Source: JABMQB01 sp963678235
Lineage (GTDB): Bacteria > Bacteroidota > Bacteroidia > Bacteroidales > Prolixibacteraceae
Assembly: GCA_963678235.1 (NCBI GenBank)
Contig: OY782766.1
Span: forward strand, 1,984,001 to 2,048,000
DNA length: 64,000 nucleotides
Reading direction: 5' to 3'
Position 1 is the first letter of the stretch. Each line of letters opens with the position of its first letter. Position numbers and translations under genes: made by a program. Positions 1 to 9,046 of the stretch are shown here, piece by piece. The notes beneath the pieces were generated by a model that was given only the letters and a program-made list of their open reading frames with translations, was not told the origin of the DNA and searched no databases.

Positions 1-573
1 TCCGTATTGCTCTACTTCAAATAATTCCAGTGCCGGGCTAAGTGTTAGCCCAACGGGAGGCAATTGTGCTGTGTCGCCCACCAATATAAGCCTGCAATTG
101 GTTCCCGAATACACAAATTCTACCAAATCATCCAATACACGCCCCGATCCGAAATAAGTTCCTTCGGCTGCCTGGTTCGTTATCATTGATGATTCGTCCA
201 CAATAAAAACGGTATCTTTATGTAAATTCCTGTCTAATACGAATTTACCTGTTCCATCGCTGGTTGTTTTTTGCCGATAGATTTTTTTATGTATTGTAAA
301 AGCCGATTTTACGGCATAAGCCGAAAGCACTTTAGCAGCCCTACCCGTCGGGGCTAGCAAAACCGAATTAATTTTAAACGATCCTAAAGCCTTTACCAAG
401 CCGCCAATAATAGATGTTTTACCAGTACCTGCATAGCCTTTAAGAATAAAAATCCTATCCTGATCCTCACTGGCAATAAACATCGAAAGACGTTCGATTA
501 ATTCCTTTTGACCTGATGTTGGTGCAAATGGTAATAATTTTGTTAAGGTATTTTCAATTAATTTATAAATCAT
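1..573 (-). CDS. RecD-like ATP-dependent DNA helicase, N-terminal part (runs off left edge)
   Basis: This open frame begins at an ATG at 573 and is still open at base 1, so about 191 N-terminal residues are visible. It is a superfamily 1 helicase of the RecD/TraI type. The sequence shows a Walker A motif (GYAGTGKTS), a Walker B motif (VDESSM) and a motif III (GDTAQLPPVG). Proteins of this family are ATP-driven 5'-3' helicases that act in DNA repair and recombination. The C-terminal UvrD-like half lies outside the window, so a fusion cannot be excluded. It is transcribed divergently from the gene at 702. Identification as a RecD-like helicase is firm; the exact subfamily is not. Confidence 0.85.
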   Translation of the reverse strand, partial: MIYKLIENTLTKLLPFAPTSGQKELIERLSMFIASEDQDRIFILKGYAGTGKTSIIGGLVKALGSFKINSVLLAPTGRAAKVLSAYAVKSAFTIHKKIYRQKTTSDGTGKFVLDRNLHKDTVFIVDESSMITNQAAEGTYFGSGRVLDDLVEFVYSGTNCRLILVGDTAQLPPVGLTLSPALELFEVEQYG

Positions 574-658
574 TTAACTAAAATATTACTCTGGTGTGAT
601 TTTTGATCATCGCATCAAAATAAAATTAATGTCTGGGAAGGTAATCTATTTTTTTTTT

Positions 659-666
659 TAAATTTG
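659..666 (+). promoter_or_regulatory. Predicted -7 box of the 702-2727 operon
   Basis: TAAATTTG matches the Bacteroidota -7 consensus TAnnTTTG and lies 35 bp before the ATG at 702. No clear -33 TTTG is seen. Confidence 0.5.
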
Positions 667-701
667 CATTCGATCAAAATTAACTTATTAAAATTATATC
701 A

Positions 702-1343
702 ATGAAAACCGTAATCCAAGTTGTACTATTTCTCGTTGCTCTCGTACTGGCTTATCTTATTTATAGTAGTATACAAAAACCAATAGATTTTGAAAAAGCA
801 AAAAAAGTAAGGTACGATGCTACTATTGAGCGCCTAAAAGATATCCGTAAAGCGCAGGTTTCCTACAAAGAAACTTATGGCCAGTTTACAGGCAGTTGGG
901 ATACCCTCATCAATTTTGTTAAATACGATTCAGTTCGTAACGTACGTAAAATTGGTACATTAACTGATAGTATGATTGCTGAAGGAATCTCAGAAGCTAA
1001 AGCATTGAGGCTTGGATTAATTATTAGGGATACAACCAGGGAAAGTGTTTTGACTACACTATTTTCTGAAGATTATCCAATAGATGAAATTAAGTACATT
1101 CCACTGATTGAGGATAGCATTGAGTTTAAATTGGGAGCAACTGTTTATACAACGGGTTCAGGTATTAAAGTTCCAATTTTTGAAGCAAGGGCGCATAATA
1201 ACAACATTTTGAAAGGCCTACCAGCAGAATTTGACCAATTAATAATAAACCTAAACGAACAACGTAGGACCAACGAATTATATCCTGGTTTGAAAGTAGG
1301 TTCATTAACAGAAGCGAACAATAATTCAGGTAACTGGGAATAA
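702..1343 (+). CDS. Membrane-anchored protein of unknown function
   Basis: I do not recognise this 213-residue protein as a named family. It starts with a single hydrophobic segment (about residues 5-23) followed by a charged, Lys/Arg-rich stretch and a soluble domain, so a membrane anchor with a cytoplasmic or periplasmic domain is likely. The segment after the anchor (ERLKDIRKAQVSYKETYG) looks helical and vaguely resembles pilin-like N-termini, but no prepilin cleavage site is seen. It sits 5 bp upstream of the DUF3822 gene and is probably cotranscribed with it and rsmD from a TAAATTTG box at 659. Function unknown. Confidence 0.75.
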   Translation: MKTVIQVVLFLVALVLAYLIYSSIQKPIDFEKAKKVRYDATIERLKDIRKAQVSYKETYGQFTGSWDTLINFVKYDSVRNVRKIGTLTDSMIAEGISEAKALRLGLIIRDTTRESVLTTLFSEDYPIDEIKYIPLIEDSIEFKLGATVYTTGSGIKVPIFEARAHNNNILKGLPAEFDQLIINLNEQRRTNELYPGLKVGSLTEANNNSGNWE

Positions 1344-1348
1344 AACAA

Positions 1349-2188
1349 ATGCATGAGTTAATTTGTACAGACGAAACTTTTGATCCAAATTTTACAATTG
1401 AATATAAATTATCCATCCAGGTAAGCCTGGATGGATTTTCTTTTTGTATACTGGACCATATCAGGAAAAAATTCCTGGTATTTAAACATTTTCCGTTTCG
1501 ACTTAGCAATGCATCTTTTTTGCCGCGCAAAACAAGGGAAAATATTGAACAGGAAGATATCCTTTCGCAAAAATATAAAAGCGTACAAATCCTTATTGAA
1601 AACACATCCGTTGCGGCAATTCCAACTATCCCTGAATTTCAGGAAACCCCGGAATTATTCCTTAGGCAGAATTTTAACCTTCCATCCAACACCGTTTTTC
1701 ATTCATCGCACCACGAAGCATTTGACATCTCTTTAGCCCATGCGTATTCGGGGCAATTAAAGTCTTTGTTTGACGAAAAGTTTGGGGAATATAAGCTCTT
1801 ACATTATATAGAGCCATCTTTTAAAAAGATTGCCAAAAACAGCTTAAAAAAAGGATTTAATTGTATAATCAACATAAGCAGTCAATATTTTTCAGTATTG
1901 ATTTTTGAAGAAAAAAAACTGTTGTTTTTAAATACGTTTACATATAAAAACGAAAACGATATTCTTTTTTACCTTCTAAACACTTTGGAGAATCTTGCGA
2001 TTAACCCTAACGACCTGCAAATATATCTATCGGGATTGCTGAATGAGAAAGACCCTATTAACACTCTTTTTGAAAAATACGATTTAAATAGTAGCTATTT
2101 AAAATTTAACCGCTCCTATCAATATAGTTATACCTTTGAAAACGTGCCTGAGCATGCTTTTATAAATGTTATCAATCCTGAAGGATGA
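1349..2188 (+). CDS. DUF3822 family protein
   Basis: This 279-residue protein matches the Bacteroidota-specific DUF3822 family in size, in its soluble ASKHA-like character (alternating beta strands such as FNCIINISSQYFSVLIFEE near the middle) and in its position directly upstream of rsmD, which is typical in this phylum. No biochemical role is established. The stop codon overlaps the rsmD start (ATGA), which implies translational coupling. The ATG at 1349 follows the previous gene by 5 bp. Confidence 0.75.
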   Translation: MHELICTDETFDPNFTIEYKLSIQVSLDGFSFCILDHIRKKFLVFKHFPFRLSNASFLPRKTRENIEQEDILSQKYKSVQILIENTSVAAIPTIPEFQETPELFLRQNFNLPSNTVFHSSHHEAFDISLAHAYSGQLKSLFDEKFGEYKLLHYIEPSFKKIAKNSLKKGFNCIINISSQYFSVLIFEEKKLLFLNTFTYKNENDILFYLLNTLENLAINPNDLQIYLSGLLNEKDPINTLFEKYDLNSSYLKFNRSYQYSYTFENVPEHAFINVINPEG

Positions 2189-2727
2189 GAATTGTCGGAG
2201 GAGAATATAAAGGACGTATTATCAAACCCGGCAAAAATTTCAGGGCCAGGCCAACAACAGATATTGCTAAAGAAAGCCTCTTTAACATTCTTGCAAACAG
2301 TTATGATTTTAGTGAGATTAAGGCGCTTGACCTTTTTTCAGGCACTGGTAGCATAAGTTATGAGTTTGCCAGTCGCGGTTGTGAAAATATCGTTCTTGTG
2401 GAGAAAGATTTTCACCACTACAAATTCATACGAAGTACTATTGAAGAACTTAATTTAGGTTCGATAAATCCGGTTAAGGGCGATGTATTTAAATTTATTG
2501 AAAAAGGTACATCTCAATTTGATATTATTTTTGCTGATCCACCTTACGATTTAAAAAACCTGGATAGAATCCCTGATTTGATTCTCTCATCGAAGCTTCT
2601 TAACGAAAACTCTTTGTTAATTGTGGAACACCCAAAAAATTACAATTTTAGTAAACATCCACAATTTCAAGAACTTAGACGATACGGAAACGTTCATTTC
2701 AGTTTTTTCTCCAAATCAAACAATTGA
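2185..2727 (+). CDS. rsmD: 16S rRNA (guanine(966)-N(2))-methyltransferase RsmD
   Basis: RsmD transfers a methyl group from S-adenosylmethionine to N2 of G966 of 16S rRNA in the assembled small-subunit particle. The 180-residue length is normal. The N-terminus MRIVGGEYKGR with RPTTDIAKESLFNIL is diagnostic, followed by the SAM-binding motif I (ALDLFSGTGSISYE) and the catalytic DPPY motif (FADPPYDL). It overlaps the DUF3822 gene by 4 bp. Confidence 0.95.
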   Translation: MRIVGGEYKGRIIKPGKNFRARPTTDIAKESLFNILANSYDFSEIKALDLFSGTGSISYEFASRGCENIVLVEKDFHHYKFIRSTIEELNLGSINPVKGDVFKFIEKGTSQFDIIFADPPYDLKNLDRIPDLILSSKLLNENSLLIVEHPKNYNFSKHPQFQELRRYGNVHFSFFSKSNN

Positions 2728-2782
2728 TATTCAGCGAATTAATAAAAATGTAAAAATAAATTGATTTTTTATGTTTTTTTTA

Positions 2783-2812
2783 TTGCAGGAAAAAAAAGAA
2801 AGCATATATTTG
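2783..2812 (+). promoter_or_regulatory. Predicted promoter of tRNA-Asp
   Basis: TTG at 2783-2785 and TATATTTG at 2805-2812 are separated by 19 bp, a close match to the Bacteroidota sigma-A promoter (-33 TTTG, 19-21 bp, -7 TAnnTTTG). The tRNA begins 47 bp downstream. Confidence 0.65.
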
Positions 2813-2859
2813 CATCACCTTAAAACAAGGGCAAAAAACAAGTTCTAAAAATACAAAAT

Positions 2860-2933
2860 GGTGGCGTAGTTCAGTTGGTTAGAATATCGGCCTGTCACGC
2901 CGAGGGTCGCGAGTTCGAGTCTCGTCGTCACCG
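2860..2933 (+). tRNA. tRNA-Asp (GTC)
   Basis: The 74-nt sequence folds as a cloverleaf. The acceptor stem is GGTGGCG with CGTCACC, the anticodon stem TCGGC/GCCGA carries the loop CTGTCAC with anticodon GTC, and the T arm is GCGAG TTCGAGT CTCGT. The discriminator base is G, as expected for Asp. CCA is not encoded. Confidence 0.95.
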
Positions 2934-2937
2934 CGAA

Positions 2938-2967
2938 AAGCTTCTCAGAAATGAGGGGCTTTTTTTG
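2938..2967 (+). terminator. Rho-independent terminator after tRNA-Asp
   Basis: AAGCTTCTCA pairs with TGAGGGGCTT (10 bp with two G-U pairs) across a GAAA tetraloop and is followed by a T run. Confidence 0.8.
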
Positions 2968-3103
2968 TTTTAAAAGGATTCGAATTTAAAAGATTATTTG
3001 GTGCAAATTTGAGTCTTGAACGATTTAGAGATACAATAAAAGACTTCTAAGCAAATGGTAATGGCTAAGCAATCATAATTCAAAAGAAGATTATTTTCTT
3101 CGA

Positions 3104-4024
3104 TTAATAAACACTGATTAAATTTTTGGGATCGGCTTCTTTTTCCCCACTCCAGCGATATGCCGTTAAAACCTTACTGCCTGCAACACAAGAATCAACA
3201 CAGCAAACATTGGGTTTTAAAATATATGGACCGTTGGGTTTGCAATAATGCCCTATAAATACCAGAGGTGCATCATCGGGGTAAGGAACATATTCAGGTA
3301 TAATTTGTGATGGAACTGTATATTTAGGCAACAAGCCGCTATTATCAAACGAGATTTCCTGAAAGGTTTTACCAGCTGCACTCTCCCACCATTTTACCCG
3401 AAACCTTTGGACGTTTATTCCTTTGTTGTTTTTCACCCTTAAATCTTTAGGTAGGGCAAGAATTAACCCTTTTGTGGTTTGCCAGATATTCTTTCCCAAT
3501 TTAGAATTTTGCTTCTTATAGATTTCTTTGAATACCTTGTTTTTAATCTTCCCAGTTTCACTCAATGATCGAATAACTTCAATATTATTGTCCATCCAAC
3601 AGGCATGAACAACCCTTATGCCATCCAGCTCCAGAAACAAAGGAAGGGTTTTAAACCATTTCCTGTACATATCCCATTCTTCGGGGTGGTATTCAAATTC
3701 CTGTAGAGTCTTAACAAGAGACATCCTACCCCTTGAAAGCCTAGGCACCAACCATGTTCCACTTTTCTTCTTAATATTGAAAATAATGGCATTTATTTCA
3801 TGGTTTCCAAGAATAGCCAAAGCATTTCCATTGTCAACCATACTTTTTATCAGTCTTAAAGTTTCCCTGATTTGTGGTCCACGATTAATAAAATCCCCTA
3901 CAAAAACCGCTTGCCTGTCTGGATGTTCGTAGCGATTGTTGTTTTTTTTATAGCCCAATTGCACCAATAATTTTCGGAGAAGTTTGGCATGCCCATGAAC
4001 ATCGCCAATGATATCGTACATCAT
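3104..4024 (-). CDS. Metallophosphoesterase (PrpE/ApaH-like Ser/Thr phosphatase family)
   Basis: This is a calcineurin-type phosphoesterase that uses two divalent metals to hydrolyse phosphomono- or diesters; in this branch (PrpE, diadenosine tetraphosphatase-like, bacterial PP1-like) substrates are nucleotides or phosphoproteins. The metal motifs are all visible: GDVHG near residue 7, GDFINRGPQ near residue 43, GNHEIN near residue 72 and a late GH (FIGHY). At 306 residues it is longer than ApaH. It is monocistronic, facing tRNA-Asp. The substrate is not predictable from sequence. Confidence 0.85.
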   Translation of the reverse strand: MMYDIIGDVHGHAKLLRKLLVQLGYKKNNNRYEHPDRQAVFVGDFINRGPQIRETLRLIKSMVDNGNALAILGNHEINAIIFNIKKKSGTWLVPRLSRGRMSLVKTLQEFEYHPEEWDMYRKWFKTLPLFLELDGIRVVHACWMDNNIEVIRSLSETGKIKNKVFKEIYKKQNSKLGKNIWQTTKGLILALPKDLRVKNNKGINVQRFRVKWWESAAGKTFQEISFDNSGLLPKYTVPSQIIPEYVPYPDDAPLVFIGHYCKPNGPYILKPNVCCVDSCVAGSKVLTAYRWSGEKEADPKNLISVY

Positions 4025-4130
4025 AAAAAAAAGCAGGTTAAAATCAAGGGCAATTTAAAAAAATATCCTCAATCCTTCTTATTTCCTTTCTTATTTGTGC
4101 AGTTTGTTGATTGAATTTGTTTCCAAACAA

Positions 4131-4160
4131 AAAAGGCCACCTAAACTAGATGGCCTTTTC
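4131..4160 (-). terminator. Terminator of the gluP/galK/galT operon
   Basis: AAAAGGCCA and TGGCCTTTT (9 bp) flank an 11-nt loop. In the minus direction the stem is followed by a T-rich tract. It lies just past the end of the sugar transporter gene. Confidence 0.75.
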
Positions 4161-4182
4161 ATATATATGATCAATGAAAATT

Positions 4183-5376
4183 TTATGTTCTTATTTTAGA
4201 TCCTTTGGTTGCAAAGAAAATCAGGTAAGCATAATAAATAAATAAGCAGCAGATCGCAATTACAACGGATCCTGTTGCTGTTTGAATAGCTCCCATTATT
4301 GGCATTAAAATAGCGGCACCAATTACTGAAGTAGCAATAACCCCAGATGCAACTTTTGCCAATGGACCTAAATCTTCTAAAGCAAGGTTATAAATTACAG
4401 GCCACATAATTGAATGGAAAAGACCCGTTCCGAGGAAAGCCCATAAAGCGATTGTGCTCGCGCTTGCACCAATTGCAAGAGAACCTCCTACCAAAACAAT
4501 TCCACCTGCAGCACAAATCGTAAGAATTGTTCTTGCGGTAAACTTTTGAAGTACAAAAATTCCAATCAAACGTCCAACCATTAATCCGCCCCAGTAGTAT
4601 TTTAATAAATCAATACGGTCTTGCGAAGTAAATGACAATCCTAATTTATCGGTATAATCTGCAAAGAAACTTGGAATTCCAATTTCGATGCCCATATACA
4701 CGAAAATAGCCAATGAACCCAACCAAACATGCGGGTATTTAAATGCACTTGATTTATATTTTTTCTTTTCTCCAGTGTTATCTTCATCATCCCCTTTGAT
4801 CTCAGGTAATTTTAAAAAGAACATAATCACCAATATTACGAGGGTAATGCCTCCAATTATTCCAAATGGTCTTTGAACGGCGGTTGGATCGTTGGTATCG
4901 TTCACAATCAACATAGAAACAAAAATCGGGGCAATTACAGTTGCTACTGAATTCAACGCATTTGTAAGCGTTAAACGACTTGCAGCAGTTTCAGGGGCAC
5001 CCAATTCGTTTACATAAGGATTCGCGGCAACTTGAAGTAAAACAACACCTATTGCAAATACAGCGACAGCAACCAAGAACGGGATATAGCCCATAGCAAC
5101 CATTGGTATGCATAAAAAGAATCCTATTGCAACCAAAGCAAGCCCGGACAATACACCATTTTTATAACCTATCCGGTTAATGATAAATGCAACTGGTATT
5201 GATAATGCATAAGCCCCATAAAAGAACGAGTTTGGCAACTGCTTTTCAACGTCATTTAGGTTGAATGCATCCTTTAGGAAATCGATCATCGAATTATTCA
5301 TTGTAGTAATGAACCCGAACAGAAAGAACAAGGATGCCATCACTATCAAAGGAAACAAATACTTGTTTTTACTCAT
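4183..5376 (-). CDS. gluP: Sugar MFS transporter, FucP/GluP family (glucose/galactose)
   Basis: This is a 12-helix inner-membrane major facilitator of the FucP/GluP family, which imports glucose, galactose or fucose with protons. The 397-residue length fits. Typical features are LFFLFGFITTMNNSMIDFLK at the first helix and AANPYVNELG after the fourth, the family's NPY motif. It is the last gene of an operon with galT and galK (gaps 24 and 37 bp), so galactose is the likely substrate. A terminator follows at 4131. Confidence 0.88.
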   Translation of the reverse strand: MSKNKYLFPLIVMASLFFLFGFITTMNNSMIDFLKDAFNLNDVEKQLPNSFFYGAYALSIPVAFIINRIGYKNGVLSGLALVAIGFFLCIPMVAMGYIPFLVAVAVFAIGVVLLQVAANPYVNELGAPETAASRLTLTNALNSVATVIAPIFVSMLIVNDTNDPTAVQRPFGIIGGITLVILVIMFFLKLPEIKGDDEDNTGEKKKYKSSAFKYPHVWLGSLAIFVYMGIEIGIPSFFADYTDKLGLSFTSQDRIDLLKYYWGGLMVGRLIGIFVLQKFTARTILTICAAGGIVLVGGSLAIGASASTIALWAFLGTGLFHSIMWPVIYNLALEDLGPLAKVASGVIATSVIGAAILMPIMGAIQTATGSVVIAICCLFIYYAYLIFFATKGSKIRT

Positions 5377-5413
5377 GATTTGAAATTTTAGTTTATTGAA
5401 GTTTAGAATACAA

Positions 5414-6703
5414 TTATAAGTCTAATTTTACAGAACCTTGCGCCCTAATGAATAATTTATGGCATTTTCCTTTTCCATAAACATGCTCAAGTGTCGACAC
5501 ATATTCATCGATTTTATCCTGAGGTACAAACGCCTGGATCGTTCCTCCAAATCCACCGCCATGCACGCGCCATGCCCCACTTCCTTTTAACACCATTTCG
5601 CTTAACGCCAAAGCAACAGATACAACCTGTTCGTCTTTATGTGTTATATCAAAAATATTTTGGTTATACATGTATGAGCTATATCCTGACTCAACAACCA
5701 TTTTTAAGAATGATTGAAAATCGTTGTCTTCAAGGGCAGCCACCTGGTCAACAACCCTTTGGTTATCGCCTTGGAAATGATATGCCCTTAAAATTGCCCG
5801 ATCGCCAACCTTTTCACGAATTTCAGGAATTTTATCAACGATTTGTTCCATCGTTACCTTTCTTAATACATCAGCACCAAGTTCTGCAGCAACCGATTTC
5901 ATTTCAGTAGGCAATGATGCATATTCAGCTTGTGACGCAGGATCGTCGTGACCTCCACCCACATCAGTAATAACCAAGGAATATCCTGTTGAAACAAAAT
6001 CAAAATCGACTTCCTTAACAATTGGATTTGCGGGATCCTCAAAATCGATGGTAATTAAACCACCAACCGAACACGCTGTTTGGTCCATTAAACCACAAGG
6101 TTTTCCAAAATAATTGTTCTCAGACCATTGACCAATAATCGCATTTTCAACCGCACTCATTTTTCCATCGTTAAACAAATGGTTTACAATTGCGCCAACA
6201 AGCACCTCAAATGATGCAGATGAACTTAATCCCGATCCTTTGGGGACACGTCCTTCAATACATGCATCGAACCCTCCAATCTCATAACCTAATTCCTTCA
6301 TTCGGGCACAAATTCCTTTCACCAACGATGTAGAAGTATAAAAAGCCGCTTCGTCAATATTCATTTCAGTTAAATCTACCTGAAACTCAGGATAACCTGC
6401 CGACTTTATGCGAATTACATTTGTTCCATTTTTTGCTGCAACTGCTGCCATATCAAGGTTAACAGCGCCAGCCAATACCCTTCCATAGTTGTGATCGGTA
6501 TGGTTCCCTCCAATTTCTGTCCTTCCTGGAGAACTAAAGAGTTCGACATCATCGTTATTATAGCTTGCTTTAAACTCTTCCATTAGAGCCGAATAACGAA
6601 CAGCCTGTTCCTTCAAAGTAGCGGAATCAGTACCATAAAGTTCCTTAAATAAGGGGTTATCCCCATTGTTAATTTTTCCGATTAATGATTTGATTATTGC
6701 CAT
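5414..6703 (-). CDS. galK: Galactokinase (GHMP kinase family)
   Basis: It phosphorylates alpha-D-galactose at C1 with ATP, the first committed step of the Leloir pathway. The galactokinase signature is present in the variant form GRTEIGGNHTDHNYG (about residues 60-75) where the classical form reads GEHTDYN. The GHMP ATP-loop is GSGLSSSAS (about 156) and the C-terminal motif is VHGGGFGG. At 429 residues it is longer than the classical enzyme (about 385), which is usual for this variant branch. It lies between galT and the transporter. Confidence 0.9.
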   Translation of the reverse strand: MAIIKSLIGKINNGDNPLFKELYGTDSATLKEQAVRYSALMEEFKASYNNDDVELFSSPGRTEIGGNHTDHNYGRVLAGAVNLDMAAVAAKNGTNVIRIKSAGYPEFQVDLTEMNIDEAAFYTSTSLVKGICARMKELGYEIGGFDACIEGRVPKGSGLSSSASFEVLVGAIVNHLFNDGKMSAVENAIIGQWSENNYFGKPCGLMDQTACSVGGLITIDFEDPANPIVKEVDFDFVSTGYSLVITDVGGGHDDPASQAEYASLPTEMKSVAAELGADVLRKVTMEQIVDKIPEIREKVGDRAILRAYHFQGDNQRVVDQVAALEDNDFQSFLKMVVESGYSSYMYNQNIFDITHKDEQVVSVALALSEMVLKGSGAWRVHGGGFGGTIQAFVPQDKIDEYVSTLEHVYGKGKCHKLFIRAQGSVKLDL

Positions 6704-6727
6704 AGTTTTAGCTTGATTTAAAATGTA

Positions 6728-7780
6728 TTATTTATTGATTTCTTTATAATGTCTCTTTGGGAGGTCCCTCAATCTTTGCGCTGCCTGCTCAGCAGTGATA
6801 TCCCGCTGCGGAGTTGCCAGCATTTCATAGCCGACCATAAATTTTTTTACTGTTGCCGACCTCAGTAAAGGTGGATAAAAATGCATGTGTAAGTGCCATT
6901 CCGGATAATCTTTCCCATCACATGGGGCTTGATGCAAACCCGCTGAATATGCAAAGGAAACTTCAAACAGGTTGTCGTACATAACGGTCAGTTTTTTATA
7001 AATATCAGCCAATCCCGTGCGCTCTTCATCTGTAAGTTGAAGAATATTTTGTACCGCCCTTTTACTGATGATCATTGTTTCATAAGGCCAGGTTGCCCAA
7101 AATGGGACCAGTGCTACAAAATGCTCATTCTCGGCAAGAATACGCATTTGTTTTTCCAATTCTGCACTCAGGTAATCACCAAGCAAGGTTTTCCCGTTTT
7201 TGAGGTAATAATCTTTTTGTGTTTTGCTTTCCTTTGCAGGTTCAACCGGAACGGAAGAAGATGACCAAATTTGCCCATGGGGATGTGGATTTGAGCAGCC
7301 CATTATAGCCCCTTTATTTTCAAAAATTTGTACATAGTTTATCATAGGGTTCTTGCTAAGTTCTGAGAATTGCTCACACCAAACGTCCACCACTTTCCGA
7401 ATATCTTCCACCTCCATTTCAGGAACAGTTAGGCTATGGTTTTCGCTGAAACAAATAACCTTGCAAATTCCACTTTCGCTTTTGGCTTGAAACAAGCTCC
7501 CTTCATTGATTTTACCATTTGGGGTATCCGTTAATAAAGCGCTAAAATCATTGGTAAAAACAAATGTACCTTTATAATCCGGGTTTGTTTTCCCCCCCGC
7601 CCTTTCATTCCTGGCACATAAATAACAGCCAGGGTCGTAGCTTGGCCGTTCATCTTGTACTGTTTTTTCAACCTGCCCCTGCCATGGCCTTTTTGCTCTG
7701 TGTGGCGAAACCAAAACCCAATCGCCTGTTAATGGATTTAATCTTTGATGCGGAAAATCTTCAATATTAAAGTTATTCAT
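6728..7780 (-). CDS. galT: UDP-glucose--hexose-1-phosphate uridylyltransferase
   Basis: GalT exchanges UMP between UDP-glucose and galactose-1-phosphate, giving UDP-galactose and glucose-1-phosphate. The HIT-superfamily active-site motif HPHGQIW (about residue 167) carries the uridylylated histidine. The CYLCARNERAGGKTNPDY stretch supplies zinc-ligand cysteines of the N-terminal half. Length 350 is normal. It is the first gene of the galT-galK-gluP operon, and the 18-bp operator at 7804 sits just upstream of it. Confidence 0.95.
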   Translation of the reverse strand: MNNFNIEDFPHQRLNPLTGDWVLVSPHRAKRPWQGQVEKTVQDERPSYDPGCYLCARNERAGGKTNPDYKGTFVFTNDFSALLTDTPNGKINEGSLFQAKSESGICKVICFSENHSLTVPEMEVEDIRKVVDVWCEQFSELSKNPMINYVQIFENKGAIMGCSNPHPHGQIWSSSSVPVEPAKESKTQKDYYLKNGKTLLGDYLSAELEKQMRILAENEHFVALVPFWATWPYETMIISKRAVQNILQLTDEERTGLADIYKKLTVMYDNLFEVSFAYSAGLHQAPCDGKDYPEWHLHMHFYPPLLRSATVKKFMVGYEMLATPQRDITAEQAAQRLRDLPKRHYKEINK

Positions 7781-7803
7781 ACTTGATTTAATTAACTATA
7801 CCA

Positions 7804-7821
7804 ACTGGTAGGTACTAGTAG
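7804..7821 (-). promoter_or_regulatory. Putative operator of the galactose regulon (galT copy)
   Basis: ACTGGTAGGTACTAGTAG is a near-perfect tandem of ACTGGTAG half-sites with 10-bp period. The same element (17 of 18 bases) occurs in opposite orientation at 9047-9064 in the gntR/galM intergenic region. It lies 10 bp downstream of the galT -7 box, where a bound repressor would block initiation. Assignment to the adjacent GntR regulator is inference. Confidence 0.65.
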
Positions 7822-7831
7822 GTTTTTATTG

Positions 7832-7839
7832 CAAATATA
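7832..7839 (-). promoter_or_regulatory. Predicted -7 box of the galT operon
   Basis: On the minus strand the sequence reads TATATTTG, an exact TAnnTTTG match, 51 bp before the galT ATG. No clear -33 element is visible, which fits a regulated promoter. Confidence 0.6.
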
Positions 7840-7892
7840 AAATTATAACCTAATCCTCCTAATTAATATATGAATGTTGTGTGGCATAAGAT

Positions 7893-8897
7893 TTACAATG
7901 AAGCGCGCATTATTAATGCAGAGCTATTCCTCTCCTGTAACCTGTTTTTTGTTTGTACCATTTCCGCCAATTTTTTACCCATTTCTTTAAAGTCAGTTGA
8001 AATTGTTGTGATCCCGCCACCAACAACTTCTTTCAAAATGGTATCATTTAAAGATATAATCCCAATATTTTTTCCCAGCACTAGTTTTTTATTGTTGGCA
8101 CCTTTAACCAGTTTAACCAAATCGCGATCTGAAATGACGATATATACAACACCGGTTTCTATCTCCACATTGTCAATCGTCCTGCTGATGGTATTTCTTA
8201 TTCTATTTTCAACACAAAACTTTCTAAAACCGGTCTCCCTTTCCTCTGGTTCTTTCCCACCAGGATTAATTAAAACAAGTTTATTATATTTTTTTATTTC
8301 TTCGATTCCCTGATACAGGGCGTCGTATAAATCACATTCAAAATCCTGGTAGATTACGGGAAAATATTTTAAATCCTTTTTTACGCGGTCTAAAATATAC
8401 ACCCTATCTTTGGGCAATTTATTTATTAAATGGCTCGTATTATCGAATGTCGCAGGCATTATAACATACGAAGTATATTTACCAATACTATCTATAATCA
8501 GGTTTTTAAATACGTTATAATTAAAATGATGAAAGAAAATATCCACGTATGTGCCCTTGTCCAGACTATTCAGAAAAGAATTGTAAAGGTCCTCTTTAAA
8601 TGAGTTTAGTTCATCAAAAAGTAAAAACACCTTTTCTTCCTGCCTAGCATCGGTACTGGCAATATAATATCCTTTTCCAGGCTGGCTCATAATTATACCT
8701 TTTGCTTTTAGTTCGTTAAAAGCAACCATGACAGTATCCCTGCTCAAGTTAAAATCTGCACATATTTGGTTGATTGAGGGTATTCTATCTCCTTTTTTTA
8801 AAAGTTTACGATCAATTGCATGATAAATAGAATTTATTATCTGCCTGTATTTTGGTACCGATGAATATGGATCATAGGTAATAATTTTCCTTACCAT
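7893..8897 (-). CDS. GntR-family transcriptional regulator with LacI-type effector domain
   Basis: Residues 1-75 form a GntR winged helix-turn-helix (VPKYRQIINSIYHAI, then SRDTVMVAFNELKAKGII). The remaining about 250 residues resemble a periplasmic-binding-protein-like sugar sensor (VYILDR, IGIISLNDTILKEVVGGG). This GntR/LacI hybrid layout is common among Bacteroidota carbohydrate regulators such as AraR. It sits between the galT operon and galM, and the same 18-bp element flanks it on both sides, so it is the probable galactose-responsive repressor of both units. The effector is not known. Confidence 0.85.
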   Translation of the reverse strand: MVRKIITYDPYSSVPKYRQIINSIYHAIDRKLLKKGDRIPSINQICADFNLSRDTVMVAFNELKAKGIIMSQPGKGYYIASTDARQEEKVFLLFDELNSFKEDLYNSFLNSLDKGTYVDIFFHHFNYNVFKNLIIDSIGKYTSYVIMPATFDNTSHLINKLPKDRVYILDRVKKDLKYFPVIYQDFECDLYDALYQGIEEIKKYNKLVLINPGGKEPEERETGFRKFCVENRIRNTISRTIDNVEIETGVVYIVISDRDLVKLVKGANNKKLVLGKNIGIISLNDTILKEVVGGGITTISTDFKEMGKKLAEMVQTKNRLQERNSSALIMRASL

Positions 8898-9003
8898 TAT
8901 GGTCTATTTAGATTATTTTATATAGGTCGCTTGGCAATTCTGGTATTTCAACATTTTGAATTCAATTTTATCATTCGTTTTGTCCGAATTATCCCTGCAC
9001 ATA

Positions 9004-9011
9004 CAAAAGTA
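9004..9011 (-). promoter_or_regulatory. Predicted -7 box of gntR
   Basis: The minus strand reads TACTTTTG, an exact TAnnTTTG match, 106 bp before the gntR start. The shared operator is about 36 bp further upstream. Confidence 0.5.
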
Positions 9012-9046
9012 TAACAGAAATTCATAAATAAACATGCTACACAACA

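Noticed and set aside
7870..8313. Long open frame antisense to gntR
   Set aside because: Low-complexity Ser/Phe-rich translation; the GntR protein on the other strand has clear domains.
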